A DNA stretch of 64,000 bases from Chara braunii. Its lineage: Eukaryota; Streptophyta; Charophyceae; Charales; Characeae. Below the pieces are notes generated by a model. It did no database searches. It was not told the origin of the DNA and saw only the letters and a program-made list of their open reading frames with translations. The stretch is taken from NCBI GenBank assembly GCA_003427395.1, contig BFEA01000192.1, positions 1,184,058-1,248,057 on the forward strand. The letters run 5' to 3'. The position numbers and the translations under genes are program-made. This document shows, one piece after another, positions 43,256 to 53,971 of the stretch (positions within the stretch are counted from its first letter, which is position 1; each line of letters starts with the position of its first letter).

Positions 43256-43405
43256 ACCACCAGTACTTGGCCCAGCTATCGGCCGCGGAAAAAAAAAAGA
43301 GTACAACCGTTTCTAGTTGGATGAATTTGGGCGTTCCTGTAGTGGCCCGTTCGTTTCCTAAATCGTGGCGCGTTAACGGGCATGACTTTAGGAAGTACTG
43401 GTGGT
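43256..43405. mobile_element. 150-bp MITE of the ACCACCAGTA family in element B
   Basis: Termini ACCACCAGTACTT and AAGTACTGGTGGT are perfect 13-bp inverted repeats. The right side is flanked by TTAA (43406-43409), the left by TTAC (43252-43255). Duplicated copies of the surrounding element text at 44883 and 44945 lack it; the second reads 'gaacttaagagaaac', which is the uninterrupted target. Confidence 0.88.
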
Positions 43406-43929
43406 TTAAGAGAAACAAAGTAAGCAGGGGGTACAAGACTTCGGAGGGTGGAGCTGTGGGCCCCTTGAGAGAAAAGGCTAAGGAGACCAGGAGACACAAA
43501 GGCAGCCAGACTAAGAGTCAAGGGGTAGATCAACCGTACCCGCACGAGTCAAAAGGAGTCTATATCAGGATGTGTGGCGTCACCGTTATGTTCGGGGTGG
43601 ATGCCTTAATGATGGCCAGTATGGGAACAAGAAGCCACGATAAAGGTGTCACCCATAGTTGGGCCTGTAGCATCCTTAGCCTCAAGTGTTGCTTCTATGA
43701 CACATCGGGCCAATAGGAGATATACCTGCTCCTACTCGGGCTGAAGTGGTGGCTACACCCTCTTCACTTGAGATGCTGGTCGAGGCAATTGACTCTCGTA
43801 TAGCCTGCCGACAGATAGGAACCAATCGATGCTCTGTTCGATGGATGTATTTGAGTCCTTGGAAGAGTGAGAGGAAGAGTGGTTGCAGGACCCACATGAC
43901 TACTGGGTGATGGTGGTTAAGGTCCTAGG

Positions 43930-44465
43930 GGTGAACATTTTATCGTGGAAGTCCATGTAGGTGGCCAAAAGGTTGGCACCTTTGCAGACATCGACTCTAC
44001 AAGGAATTTCATCAGTAGTGGTTGTGTGGATAGGCTGCGCTTAGGGGACCGAGTGCAGCGACTTAATCTGTACCATCTACTCTATAGCCAACAAGCAGTC
44101 TATGGTTGTGACAAACTATGTAAAAATCATAGTCTGCACCTTCTCCTATGGAGGAGGGCAACTGAAGCACAAGATCTCGTACTTTGTTAGCGCCGACCTA
44201 CCGTTCAATATGTTGCTATGTATGTACTACCTCGAGGTTGCTAAACCTAAACTTGACTGGGAAAAAGATGTAGTTTGCACCTTCTCCTATGGAGGAGGGG
44301 AACTGAGACACAAGATCTCGTTCCTTCTTGGCAACAATCTACCATTCGATATGTTGCTACGTCTGTACTACCCCGAGGTTGCTAAGCCTCGATTTGACTG
44401 GGATAGAAAAGTGGTGTTGTACAAGTTGCCTAACGGGTGGACTAGTACAAAGCTAGCAGGATAGT
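43930..44465 (+). pseudogene. Protease region of element B, with duplication
   Basis: 'KVGTFADIDSTRNFISSGCVDRLRLGDRV' aligns with the aspartic protease motif, but D-S-G has become D-I-D-S. Next, 'CTFSYGGG(Q/E)L(K/R)HKIS ... PF(N/D)MLL' is present twice in tandem (44130-44265 and 44275-44400), about 145 bp apart. The second copy restores the usual 'DWDRKVV' continuation. Confidence 0.7.
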
Positions 44466-44599
44466 GGAATCCTAAGACTGCATATGCACTCACTCCTATA
44501 ATTATTATTACAAGCAAAACCGCATGGAGGGTATGTATTTAGTCTATCTTTGAGAAAGGGGAGGTCGTAAAAACACCCCTAGAGATGGAAGTTGTCGTT

Positions 44600-45350
44600 G
44601 CTTGATATCCAAACCTTCTAGAACGGTCGTTAAGAGGGAGGTTGCCCATGCAATAGAGATAGTTCCCAGTAGCGGAGTGCCTAAAGGACATATCCATAGC
44701 ATGTCTACAACGAAGCCGGATGAGCTCCGCCAACATCTCAAGGAACTCATAGAGAACGGCTGCATCTGGCCTAGTACGTCCCCCTACAGTACACGTGTAT
44801 TATTTGTTCCTAAGAAAGGGGTGACCTTGAGGGTATATATTGACTATAGGGGCAACCTCATGTTCGTTGATAATGACATGAGTGAGATAAAGCACTTCTA
44901 AGAACTTGAGAGAAAAAAAGTAAGCCATGAGTGAGATAGAGGACTTCCAAGAACTTAAGAGAAACAAAGCAAGCAAGGGATACAAAGAGTTAGGGAGTAC
45001 AAAGTTTTCAAGCTATTTGGCCTGAGGATCAGCACAAAACCGCTTTTCAAACAAGATATGGTCTGTACAAGTTTGTGGTGATGCCTTTTGGCTTGTGCAA
45101 TGCTCCTAGCACATTCCAGCACACTATGAATAGAATCTTGACTACTTAGATAACTTTATCATCATGTACCTCTACGACATTCTTGTCTTTAGTAGGGCTG
45201 TGGAGGAGCATTCAAAGAACATAGACTTGGTGCTCAGTCTCCTTTGTCAGCACTATTACAAGATTAACTTGGAGAATTGCAAGCTCGGTCGCACAGAGAT
45301 CTTGTATCCGGGTCATGAAATTGCAATGGAAGTATTAAGGCTTTAAAAGG
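44600..45350 (+). pseudogene. Reverse transcriptase of element B, degenerate
   Basis: 'LRQHLKELIENGCIWPSTSPY', 'VLFVPKKG', a short tandem repeat of 'atgagtgagata(a/g)agcacttc(t/c)aagaac', then '[20 protein letters not shown]' and, in another frame, 'IIMYLYDILVFSRAVEEH'. The catalytic YLDD is changed to YLYD. Confidence 0.75.
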
Positions 45351-46110
45351 AGAAGGCAACTAGCATACCTGACTGGCCATGTCCTCAGTCTATGACTAAG
45401 GTAAGGTCATTCTTGGGGATGACGGGCTACTATCATCCGTTTGTTAGGAACTACATTACTATAGCTTCCCCAGTGACTGACCTCACTCGCCTTGACACCA
45501 TATGGAAGTGAACAGATGATTGCAAGAAGATCATCAAGCCATTGAAGTATGCTCTCACACATCATGAGGTCTTAAAAGTTTCTATAGATCCTCGGAAGCC
45601 TTTCGTTGTGACCACAGACGCCATCCAGTATGCCATTGGCATGGTGCTTGCGGAACACGACGGAGTGAAGGCCAATTGAGTACAAGAGCAAAATGATGCC
45701 ATCCCAAAAGCTAGCTAAGTCCACCTACGAGCGTGAGGTTTATGCCTTGCACAAGGCGCCCCCTTGGCAGATTTTTCTATGTTAGATCTGACCATAAGCT
45801 CCCTGATTCACTGAGGAGATAGATCGAGTCATAGACATGTATGACTTCAAGTTAGAGCATCTGAAGGGAGTGCAATAAGGTGGCAGATGCACTATCTCAT
45901 AGGGCAGACTACTTGGGCGCACCAGTGAATGAGTTTGACATCTCAGATGATGTAAGCTTCCTCAATAAGGTGGCGGATGCACTATCTCATAGGGCAGACC
46001 CATGGTGGAAGCCTATAGAGTGGATCCGGTAATGTCTGAAATCATGTGCAAGCTTGAGGCCAAGATAAGGCCACATCCGACGAGTTTGTGCTGGTTGAAG
46101 GCTTGCTGTT
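45351..46110 (+). pseudogene. RNase H of element B, degenerate
   Basis: 'VRSFLGMTGYYHPFVRNYI' (about 45400), 'FVVTTDAIQYAIGMVLAEHD' (45600), then 'AKSTYEREVYALHKAP' and 'KVADALSHRADYLGAP' with frameshifts. The 'gtggc(a/g)gatgcactatctcatagggcaga' stretch occurs twice (45881 and 45971). Confidence 0.7.
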
Positions 46111-46134
46111 GCTCGAAAAGGCAAGGAATAAAGA

Positions 46135-47485
46135 TTGTTTTTCGTCTCTTTGCGTAGTTTGTTTTTAGAAGAATGTCATGACACAACCGGACACTTCGGA
46201 TTCAAGAGGACTTCCACGAATCTAGTACAGCACTCTTGGTGGCCCTCGATGATAGATGATGCCAAGAAGTACATAGACTCCTCTTGGACTCATAAAGCCC
46301 TTGCCTATCCCTGCAGGCCCTGGTCACAGTGTTTCTATGGATTTCATGGATACCCTTATGACCAGCAAGAGTGGCAAGCGGCATATCTTTGTCACCGCCG
46401 ACAGGTCGCTATCTCGGCAGGCCCTGGTCAGAGTGTTTCTATGGATTTCATGAATACCCTTNTGACCAGCAAGAGTGGCAAGCGGCATATCTTTGTCACC
46501 GCCGACAGGTCGCTATGCCTAAGACTGCCAAGAACGACCAGGTCATCAAAATGTCCATGGATAATTCGGTGCGAGTGAGCGATAGAGCTGTCCATTTCAG
46601 CAGTGACTTATGGCGGACTGGGACCGAGCAGATGGGCACCCAACTGCAAATGACTTCAGGTAACCATATTGAGGTAAACAGCCAAGCGGACCAGATGAAG
46701 TGCATAATGCAGTGGTTGCTTCCACGCTACATCAAGCCGAGCCAGGATGATTGGGATGAGAACCTGCCTCTCTGCCAGTCTGTATAACAACACTGTACAC
46801 AACACAACCGACATAACTCCCAGCCACCTACACCTTGGTTGGAAGCCCGTTCCGCTCTAGACTTTCTGTTGCCTAAAAATCAGCCCAAAGCAGCACCTGC
46901 CAGCATAGAGTTTGCTGAGAAGTATGATAAGATGCTGCAGCAAGCTGTCGAACAAATTCAGAAAGCTCAAGATAGGCACAGACGGCCATCTAACTTTCAA
47001 GTTGGGGAAAATATTTGGGTTAAGTCATCTGAGGTGCGGCCTAGGAAACTCATGCCGCAGTATTTCGTACCATGGGAAGTTCTGCAATAGTGGGAGATGA
47101 TCCGGATGGACCCTCACATGTCATTCAAATCCCTGGACACTTACACACACCCTGTTTTCGATGCCTCCAAACTTATACCATTTGCTGAGACGTCAGTTCC
47201 CTTCAGGAAGATCCATGCTGCACCCCCCAATTGATGGACATGTCGACATCGAGGACATCGTTGAACGCAAGATGATGCCAGTCCCGGAGCATGCAGGAAG
47301 AGGACGACCTCCTAAACCCCAGATGCACTATAGGGTACGGTTCAGGCATCATGTTGATCCCAAAGAAGACCTGGTTTACAAGGGAAGAATTAATGAAGAC
47401 TGCTCCACAGGTTGTCGCAGGATACGAAAGAAGATAACGGGAAAACAGATTTTCGATCAAGGACTTCTTAGAGGACTAGCGAAGT
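46135..47485 (+). pseudogene. Integrase and C-terminal region of element B
   Basis: 'CHDTTGHFGFKRTSTNLVQH' (zinc-binding part), then 'GQSVSMDFM(N/D)TL' in a 113-bp tandem duplication (46315-46515, one unresolved base at 46462). Then 'KMSMDNSVRVSDRAVHFSSD', 'HLHLGWKP'-like and 'SNFQVGENIWVKSSEVRPRK'. The last part (47160-47480) reads 'DIEDIVERKMMPVPEHAGRG' and 'YRVRFRHHVDPKEDLV', in the place of a chromodomain-like tail. Confidence 0.75.
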
Positions 47486-47499
47486 AATGGAGGAGGGAG

Positions 47500-48065
47500 T
47501 GCGAGTATTTTTTCCTAGGCAGACTCTTAAGGGGTCCCACTGCGAACAACATGCCTGCCCTAAGTAAACGTGGGCCTGCATTTCTCCAAGAGGCCTGAAC
47601 TTGACATTTTCAGGGCCTTTGGTGTTGCCAGGCAGTTAATGGTGGCAAGTTGGTTCAAGGGCCCTACACACTATGCAACTGTAGAATCGTGAGCCTTCTT
47701 GGCTCTTCCAAGCACGGCGTGGAAAAAGGCCTTACGGCCTATCAGGATGCAGCGAGTGACACAGGCCACATTGTACAGCTGGGCGTTTGTAACTGTTTCG
47801 GTCTAAGGCTGCTACCTGAATTGGGCCTGGGCGCAAACAATTTGGCCCTACGTGAAGCTACTGGCACACGGTCGCCAGGCCCAGGCTGCCTGTACAGGCA
47901 AGCACTTTCCATATAGGAAGTGTCCGGCTGCCTCTCATTCATTCGGGCACTTCGTGCGCCACGGTAGAGCTGCTGGTATTAGCACTCACAGGCAGCTAGC
48001 AGGAGAGTTCGCGTGCACACGGGTGCAGATAATGAAAGTGGTGGGCACTGCTGAAGGCAGGGACA
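47500..48065 (+). repeat. 3' LTR of element B, truncated
   Basis: Begins TGCGAGTATT after the purine tract 'aatggaggaggga'. Degenerate hairpin GCCTGCC / CTAAGTAAA / CGTGGGC at 47553-47575. Matches the 5' LTR to about 48060, where repeat R1 begins, so its last third is missing. Confidence 0.8.
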
Positions 48066-48470
48066 GGTCTAGGCCTGTATCAGTCCAAGTAGTCTGAGTC
48101 TAGGGCCTGTGCGGACAATATCAGAGCCTGCAATGATGTTTCCCTTTGAAAGGGAGGTACCGGTTGCTTGGAGGTCGCACAGCCTGGAAGTCACCGCCCA
48201 AGGAGGCTGCTGACTCGCTATATATCCAGGGAGAGCCAAGGGCTCTTCCTCATTTGCGTTATGGAAGTTTGGACGACTTACTGCTGGAGCAAGCGCTGGA
48301 GTTCAGGACGCTAGTGGGAGGAGGAGCGCTGGACATTACAGTGCTGCTAACAGGAAGGAGACCGCGAGCTTCCACCTTGGCTATGGTGGAGCTCTACCAG
48401 TGGGAGGAGGAGGAAGAAAGGGGCTAGGGAGGAGAGTGGCGAGGTACCTACCTGGCTATGGTGGGCACCA
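48065..48470 (+). repeat. Dispersed repeat R1, copy 2
   Basis: Matches 20000-20365. Includes 'ctgagtctagggcctg' and 'ggtaccggttgcttggagg', and ends with 'ctacctggctatggtgg'. Confidence 0.75.
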
Positions 48471-49215
48471 TCTTCATCACCTTGTTAGGCACTGCATCTG
48501 GAAGGCCCCAGTTGGGGTTGCGCCGCACCAAGAACGCTTCAAGGCAGAGTCAGGCATGGCAGCCTGAACAGCAGTGGGCATAGCTGCTTTGAGTTATCTT
48601 TTGCACAGCAGGGTTGTCCACCATAGATTTGGCCTACACGAAGAGGACTGAGAAGGATGGTCATGGCTATGGTGGACCTCATGTTATGACTGCAGAGGAA
48701 GAGGAATTGGGACATTGATTATGGTCCGGCCATTCATCATCATTATTTTTATTTATTGTTTAAATAAAGAGGGGAGGAGACAAGGAGGAGGGATTGGTTG
48801 GCAAGAGGAAGGAATTATCATTGGTCTTCGCTGGTGTACATCTTCTCCTTCTCTTTCTTCCTTTTCTTCTCTCTCTCTCCCTCTCTGTCTCTCTCTCTCT
48901 CTCTCCCCTCTCAAGTTCATTCATTTCCTTTTGCAAATGGTCGGCATTGTGCTTTCTGGCAAATTTGTACTTCGAAATTGGCCAGAATCATAACAGATCT
49001 GTCTTATGGCTCTCTAGAGTAGATGTTGGAGAGCAAACAGGTCTTGCAGAAATCCCTGTAAGATAATGACTGATCAACTTCAGAGCAAGTGAATAAAGTG
49101 CAGATGTGTATCACTGTTCCAGGTAGGAGACTCCATAGAAGACTTCACTGTTCAGTCCTGAAGAGAATAGAAAACTGCAACCACTTTATCGTGAGCCCTA
49201 AGCAAGTCTAGATAT
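48471..49215. other. Unassigned intronic DNA with CT tract
   Basis: A CT-rich patch at about 48868-48905. No gene recognised. Confidence 0.45.
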
Positions 49216-49520
49216 TGCAGGTGGTGACCCTGATCATCCATCCTATGTCACGGGTGTTCCTCATCTTCCAACATACTCAGTCTTTCATGCCTCAAAGCTG
49301 TTACCTACTCAGCTAAAACCCAGCTTCATTCGCATTGCGCAATGCTACACCCACCATGGATGGATGTGGACATTGATGGTATTGTTGAGCACCAACACAT
49401 GACGCTACCCAGACCAACGGGGAAAACGCGCCCATCAAAACCTTCGGTTCAGATATCATCCGATCCAAGTCAAGATCAAAAGAGCTGATGCAGGCAGCAC
49501 CTGAAGCTGTGGTAAGTTAT
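49216..49520 (+). pseudogene. Fragment of gypsy pol C-terminus
   Basis: Translates as 'SVFHASKLLPTQLKPSF', then a frame change to a segment matching the 'HPPIDGHVDIEDIVE ... RVRFRHHVDP' part of element B (47215-47370) at DNA level ('gatgtggacattgatggtattgttgagc', 'cggttcagatatcat'). An isolated 300-bp piece of an A/B-type element. Confidence 0.55.
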
Positions 49521-50083
49521 GATAGGGGTGTAAAAGAGAACCAGCATGTGGAATGAAGGGATTCTCATTCGACTTTGATTATGCGAATGTGGGTAAGGTT
49601 GCAGGGATGGAAGAAACAGCAAGAGAAAAATTACCCCGCAAGGAATCCGGTTGAGTCCAATGAGCGAGTTGTTTGCAATAGACCAGGAGTCGTTTGGTAT
49701 CTGTGTCCCTTTTAGAACCATGTTAAAGATGACAAGGGTACCTGTTGCAGCTTCGTTCGCAAGGGAGGGGGGGGAAAATGGGAGAAATGAGTCGGGGTGG
49801 GGGATTTGGGAGTTTGGGGGGTCGTGACTAAGGGGGTGGGGGTCGGGTTTGTTTTGAGATTCACCTGTGTAGTGTTGTTGACTGTATCTATGCACTGCTG
49901 CTGGAGATCAGAAACCCGTGGAAAGACGGGTGTTTTTTTTTTCCAGCATTTTCATGGGTCTTACCTCTGAGAGTCCTGTTGAGGCTGAAGGGTTTCGTGG
50001 GGGTTGCTGGCAATCAAAATATAACCCACCTGTCGTGTGCCATATTGTTTTGGGGGGAGGGGTGTACTGTTGTTGACACAGTC
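49521..50083. other. Unassigned, G-rich toward the right
   Basis: Contains 'gtgtagtgttgttgactgtatctatgcac' (about 49869), which resembles the start of the tandem units that follow. No gene. Confidence 0.4.
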
Positions 50084-50160
50084 GATGGACCACAAGTCAG
50101 ATATGAAACTGATAGGAACAGATACTGCACTTGATTGTGATCATTTTGGGGGGGGGTAGT

Positions 50161-50208
<48 letters not shown>

Positions 50209-50386
50209 CGTGTGTGTGTGTGTGTGTGTGGTGCACGGGTGTGCCCAAACACGTGTTTTTTTTTTCCGATTTTTTTTTTAAAAAGAATTCCCGATGGACC
50301 ACAGGTCAGATATGAAACTGACCGGAATAGATACTACACTTGATCATCATCGTTTTTGGGGAGGGGGACAGTTAGTTGGTTTGGTG

Positions 50387-50419
<33 letters not shown>

Positions 50420-50525
50420 CTCTATCTATCTATCTCTATCTATCTATCTATACTACACTCGATCGTGATCATTTGGGGGGGCAGGAGGGGGTAGTTCGTT
50501 AGTTCGGGGGTAGTTAGTTAGTTCG

Positions 50526-50592
<67 letters not shown>

Positions 50593-50600
50593 GTGTGTGT

Positions 50601-50661
<61 letters not shown>

Positions 50662-50662
50662 G
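50084..50662. repeat. About 200-bp tandem units, each with a different microsatellite
   Basis: Units start 'gatggaccaca(a/g)gtcagatatgaaactga' at 50084 and 50293, with a third partial unit at about 50451 ('tactacactcgatcgtgatcattt'). The first carries (CT)n then (TG)n (50164-50230), the second (CT)n then (TATC)n (50387-50450), the third (CT)n then (GT)n (50529-50662). Confidence 0.85.
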
Positions 50663-50714
50663 CACGCGTAAGCGCACACACACGCACCATTTGCCGTTTC
50701 TTTCTATATGTAAT

Positions 50715-51055
50715 GACCCGCCAAAAACACAGACTGAGAACACTGCTGATTTCTGGGATTTGCCGCTGGAATGAATGCCCTGCTGAAATTCCCGCATTCT
50801 GTTGTGATTTCCACGTCTGTGTGTGTGTGTGCGTCCCTGCTGGTTTGCATGACTGTCTGAGTGCTTGTCGGTTGAGTGTGTGTGTGACCCGCAAGGGTAC
50901 TTGTTGGTTGCAAGGCTCCGCAGGGCCGGTACTTACCTGTGGCTGTGACTGTGAAGGGTTGCAGGGGGGAAAACACTCGAGTAGCGGGGGGAGGCCCGCG
51001 GCACTTAGAGCAGAGGGGAAAGACACTCTTATTTCTCGTGCCAGTCCTGTTTTTG
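50715..51055 (+). repeat. Dispersed repeat R2, copy 2
   Basis: Matches 19590-19915, including 'gggccggtacttacctgtgg' and 'ggaaaacactcgagtagcgg'. Confidence 0.75.
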
Positions 51056-51885
51056 CACCAAGTGCCAAGGCATTTACCAGGCCGTGGCCCAGAGCTCTTG
51101 ACCATTCCGGCCAGAGTTCCGTTTTCAATTTCCAACATTTGGTGCCAACAGGTCAGCCTCGGCCCGTACAAAAGACTTAACTGGGCAGCGGTACTTATAG
51201 TCAGCCAGCAGCCCTGTTCACTTCCTTCGTTCTATTCTATTGTCGGTCAATTCTTTGTGCTGCTGAAAACTTAATGCGTCAAGTCTACCTTATTAACCCG
51301 AAAAAACGTTGTAGTTGTAGGCTAGGCTGTAGAGTAGATAGGGCGCCTGGCGCCATTCACAAGAGCGAGCTACATTTGGGTTATGCTGCTGGCGTTGCCC
51401 TGTTGGGCATGGACATTGACTTACGATTCTTCTGTATCATTCTCACTGGGATGGTTACTCGGTTCCATGTGCTATCTGCTTTGGCTTTGACTACTTGGAC
51501 TTCAGTGTGATTTTGCATTCTGGATTTCTGTGCTTCGTCCATATTCATGTTCCTTGCAGTAGTCTGTTTGAGAGAATCAGTCCTCCTCCTCCCTACCTCT
51601 CACTCTGTCAGATTCTCACTGTTGAGTCCAGTTTCGTCTGTGAGAGTAAAGGCTGTGCATCCGTGATCATTGCTTTGATGTTTCTGCTCATTCCTTCACA
51701 ATTCCTGCATATCTGTGATCGTTGCTTGCATAAGGTATTGGAGTGTGACGTGACTTGAGCTTCTTCCCAACTGTATCCTCATACGTAATTCTCTTTCCCC
51801 AACACGTACCCTGAGTTCGCGTACTTGGTTCTCCCCTTTGGCTTCCCATCAAGAGGATATTTTGCCAAACATTCCCAGGCTATGC
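51056..51885. other. Unassigned intronic DNA
   Basis: Possible LTR-like text, but no ends or partner seen. No gene. Confidence 0.4.
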
Positions 51886-52090
51886 GCGGTGCGCACGCAT
51901 TGCCATGTGCGCAAGGCGCACCACACCACATGGCGCACCACATACGTGTGCCCCATGTATCGTCTGCTATCATGGCACACCGCATAGGTGTGCGCACACA
52001 CCGCATGGCGCACCACATACGTGTGCCGCATGTATCGTCTGGTATCGTGGCACACCGCATAGGTGTGCCGCAAGTATCGTCTGCGATCAT
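51886..52090. repeat. GCGCAC palindrome cluster
   Basis: Words 'gcacaccgcataggtgtgc' (7-bp arms, 5-nt loop GCATA) occur at about 51975 and 52051. 'caccacatacgtgtgcc(c/g)catgtatcgtctg' occurs at about 51939 and 52013, in an array of about 75 bp period. Related GCGCA clusters lie at 12984-13050 and 15745-15930. Confidence 0.75.
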
Positions 52091-52493
52091 CGCTTGGATG
52101 CTTTGGCTCATTCATTTTGCTATTATACTATGCCTACAAGTGGGATTGCAGTGTGTTGCAATTTAAGTTTTTATCGGCTCTCCTCATGCTTAGTTTTTTC
52201 CCCCGCCCCACGTACCCTGAGTTAGTGTACTTGGTTAACACATTTGTTTTTCCCATCTGGTTTTCCAGGAACCCCAAGTTCTTACACACTGCGTTTCTTC
52301 AAGTATGGATCGACAACTCTCACAAGTTAGCCATATGACCCATGGACTGGCAATCAAGTGGAGCGGGCCACGGCCTTCAGCCCCTGACAACGTTTTTTCA
52401 GTCTCAAACCAACAACTTGGGGCAATAGACAGCTATGTGAGCTGGGGGATAGCTGTCAATCAACTCCATAAGCAGAAAGCAGGAAAACCTCAC
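52091..52493. other. Intron A-B start, unassigned
   Basis: No repeat recognised. Lies just downstream of exon A on the minus strand. Confidence 0.4.
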
Positions 52494-52748
52494 CTGTGGC
52501 TGGATGGAGTTCTGTGTTGCATAGTGCTGTTGGGATGTTAGGACAGGAATCTGTTGTAAGCTTGCCACTTGCTGCTGATGGGGACCAACTTGGATAGCTG
52601 CCTGATGCATATGGTGAGGGGATGGCACAGCCGTAGGTTGATGCATATGAAGATGAAGCTGTGCAGACAATGGCCCAGGTGGTGGCATCCCTGGCGCTAA
52701 GCTGAGAATAGGGGGTGTCACTACAGGAACTCCAGTTGCTTGTTCAAC
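52494..52748 (-). CDS. Exon A of Gln-rich protein gene
   Basis: The minus strand has acceptor 'gttgggaacag', 85 codons and donor 'cag|gtgagg', phase 0 at both ends, matching the phase of exon B. The peptide is Gln/His/Pro-rich (VEQATGVPVVTPPILSLAPG, HQAAIQVGPHQQQVASLQQ) and compositionally like exon B. Joining to exon B is inferred from strand, phase and composition; the intervening intron would be about 16.3 kb. No start codon or 5' exon is identified further upstream. Confidence 0.7.
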
Positions 52749-53135
52749 CTGTTCCCAACAGAAATGCCAATCAAACACAAGTTAGACAACCCCTTATTTT
52801 CGTGTGTTTTACAGTGACTTCTATGACAACTAGATGATCTGTTGCGGCAAAGCTCGTAAACAGAAAGAAGATGCGGGGCATTTGTCATGTGGGGAGTCGC
52901 CCGTTTATTGATTGATACACTTATATCGACGATGGCTTACCTCACACAGACCTGTTCTTTGTTCTCATGCAGCGTAGAGAGAAAGAGAGAGAGAGAGGGA
53001 AGTGCAGTGTGGCTGCAAGGAGAGGGAGGAGCCGGAGGGGGAAGGGGTTGCTGGGGGGTGTGGGGGGCATGGGTTTGAGAAAACGGGCATTCTGCTTGTG
53101 GTTGTTGCTAACTTAGAAGCAACTCAGCCAACAGG

Positions 53136-53182
<47 letters not shown>

Positions 53183-53887
53183 GCTTGTCGGGCAAACCCT
53201 CCCCTTCCCCACAGAAAGACAAAAGTAAAGACGGTTAATCGCAGATCATAACCACCCAAAACCGTCGTCTTTTTCTGATTTTTCTTGTAAGAAACTTGAC
53301 TCAAGTTGCGGACAACATAAGGCTCTTCTCCTCGGAATGCAAGGGTGCTTCCGAAGCTAACCCTTTGGAGGTCAACTAAATGCCAACTGGAGAGTCTCAA
53401 CACAGAGTCTTAAACTGCTCTTGCATGCACAAACTTCAGTTTTGTGGGTCCATATTGCTCTTCCTTCCCTCCCTCTTTTCCCCCTCTCAACCCCTCCATC
53501 ACTCTCCCTCCCCGCCTCTCAATTCAGTGTTAACCCTTCAGAAGTCGATCAAATGCAAAAGTACCAACACATATTCCAGACAGACATTGCACACCCACAC
53601 TTCCATCCTGTGAACCACTGCTGCTCTTCCTTTCCTCCCCACCTCCCTGACGCCTCAATCACACACATCCTTCCTAAGCCCCATCGTCACTCCCCCCCTC
53701 TGCCAGATGCATTCTACTGCTCCGCACCTCACATTCCCCTTGCTGCCAAGGAATACAACCTACCCCCTTCCCCATGCAAGGAAGCAATGGCAACGAAAGA
53801 ACAACAACCGAACAGCCATGCCCTTTGATGTTGTTGCCCCCATAGGGAGGCGAAAACTTGAGACCAAGTGAAAGTCAGCCTGCTCTG

Positions 53888-53918
<31 letters not shown>

Positions 53919-53934
53919 CCCCCCCCCCCCCCCC
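52749..53934. other. Intron or upstream DNA with CT microsatellites
   Basis: Holds (CT)n at 53140-53178 and 53889-53916, and a loose duplication (about 53345-53480 versus 53528-53640: 'taaccctt', 'aaatgcaa', 'ctgctcttcctt'). It ends in a C run at the gap. No exon could be supported. Confidence 0.5.
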
Positions 53935-53965
53935 NNNNNNNNNNNNNNNNNNNNNNNNNNNNNNN
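53935..53965. other. Assembly gap (31 N)
   Basis: Follows a CT run and a C homopolymer. Confidence 0.99.
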
Positions 53966-53971
53966 CGTGGC

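Larger units (their letters stand above)
36528..48065 (+). mobile_element. Gypsy LTR retrotransposon B, relative of element A
   Basis: 5' LTR, an inserted satellite block, primer site, leader, degraded gag-pol and a truncated 3' LTR, all on the plus strand within intron A-B of the Gln-rich gene. The leader and pol text match element A, and B retains protease, reverse transcriptase and integrase remnants that A lost. Many stops, frameshifts and short internal duplications show it is dead. Confidence 0.85.
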
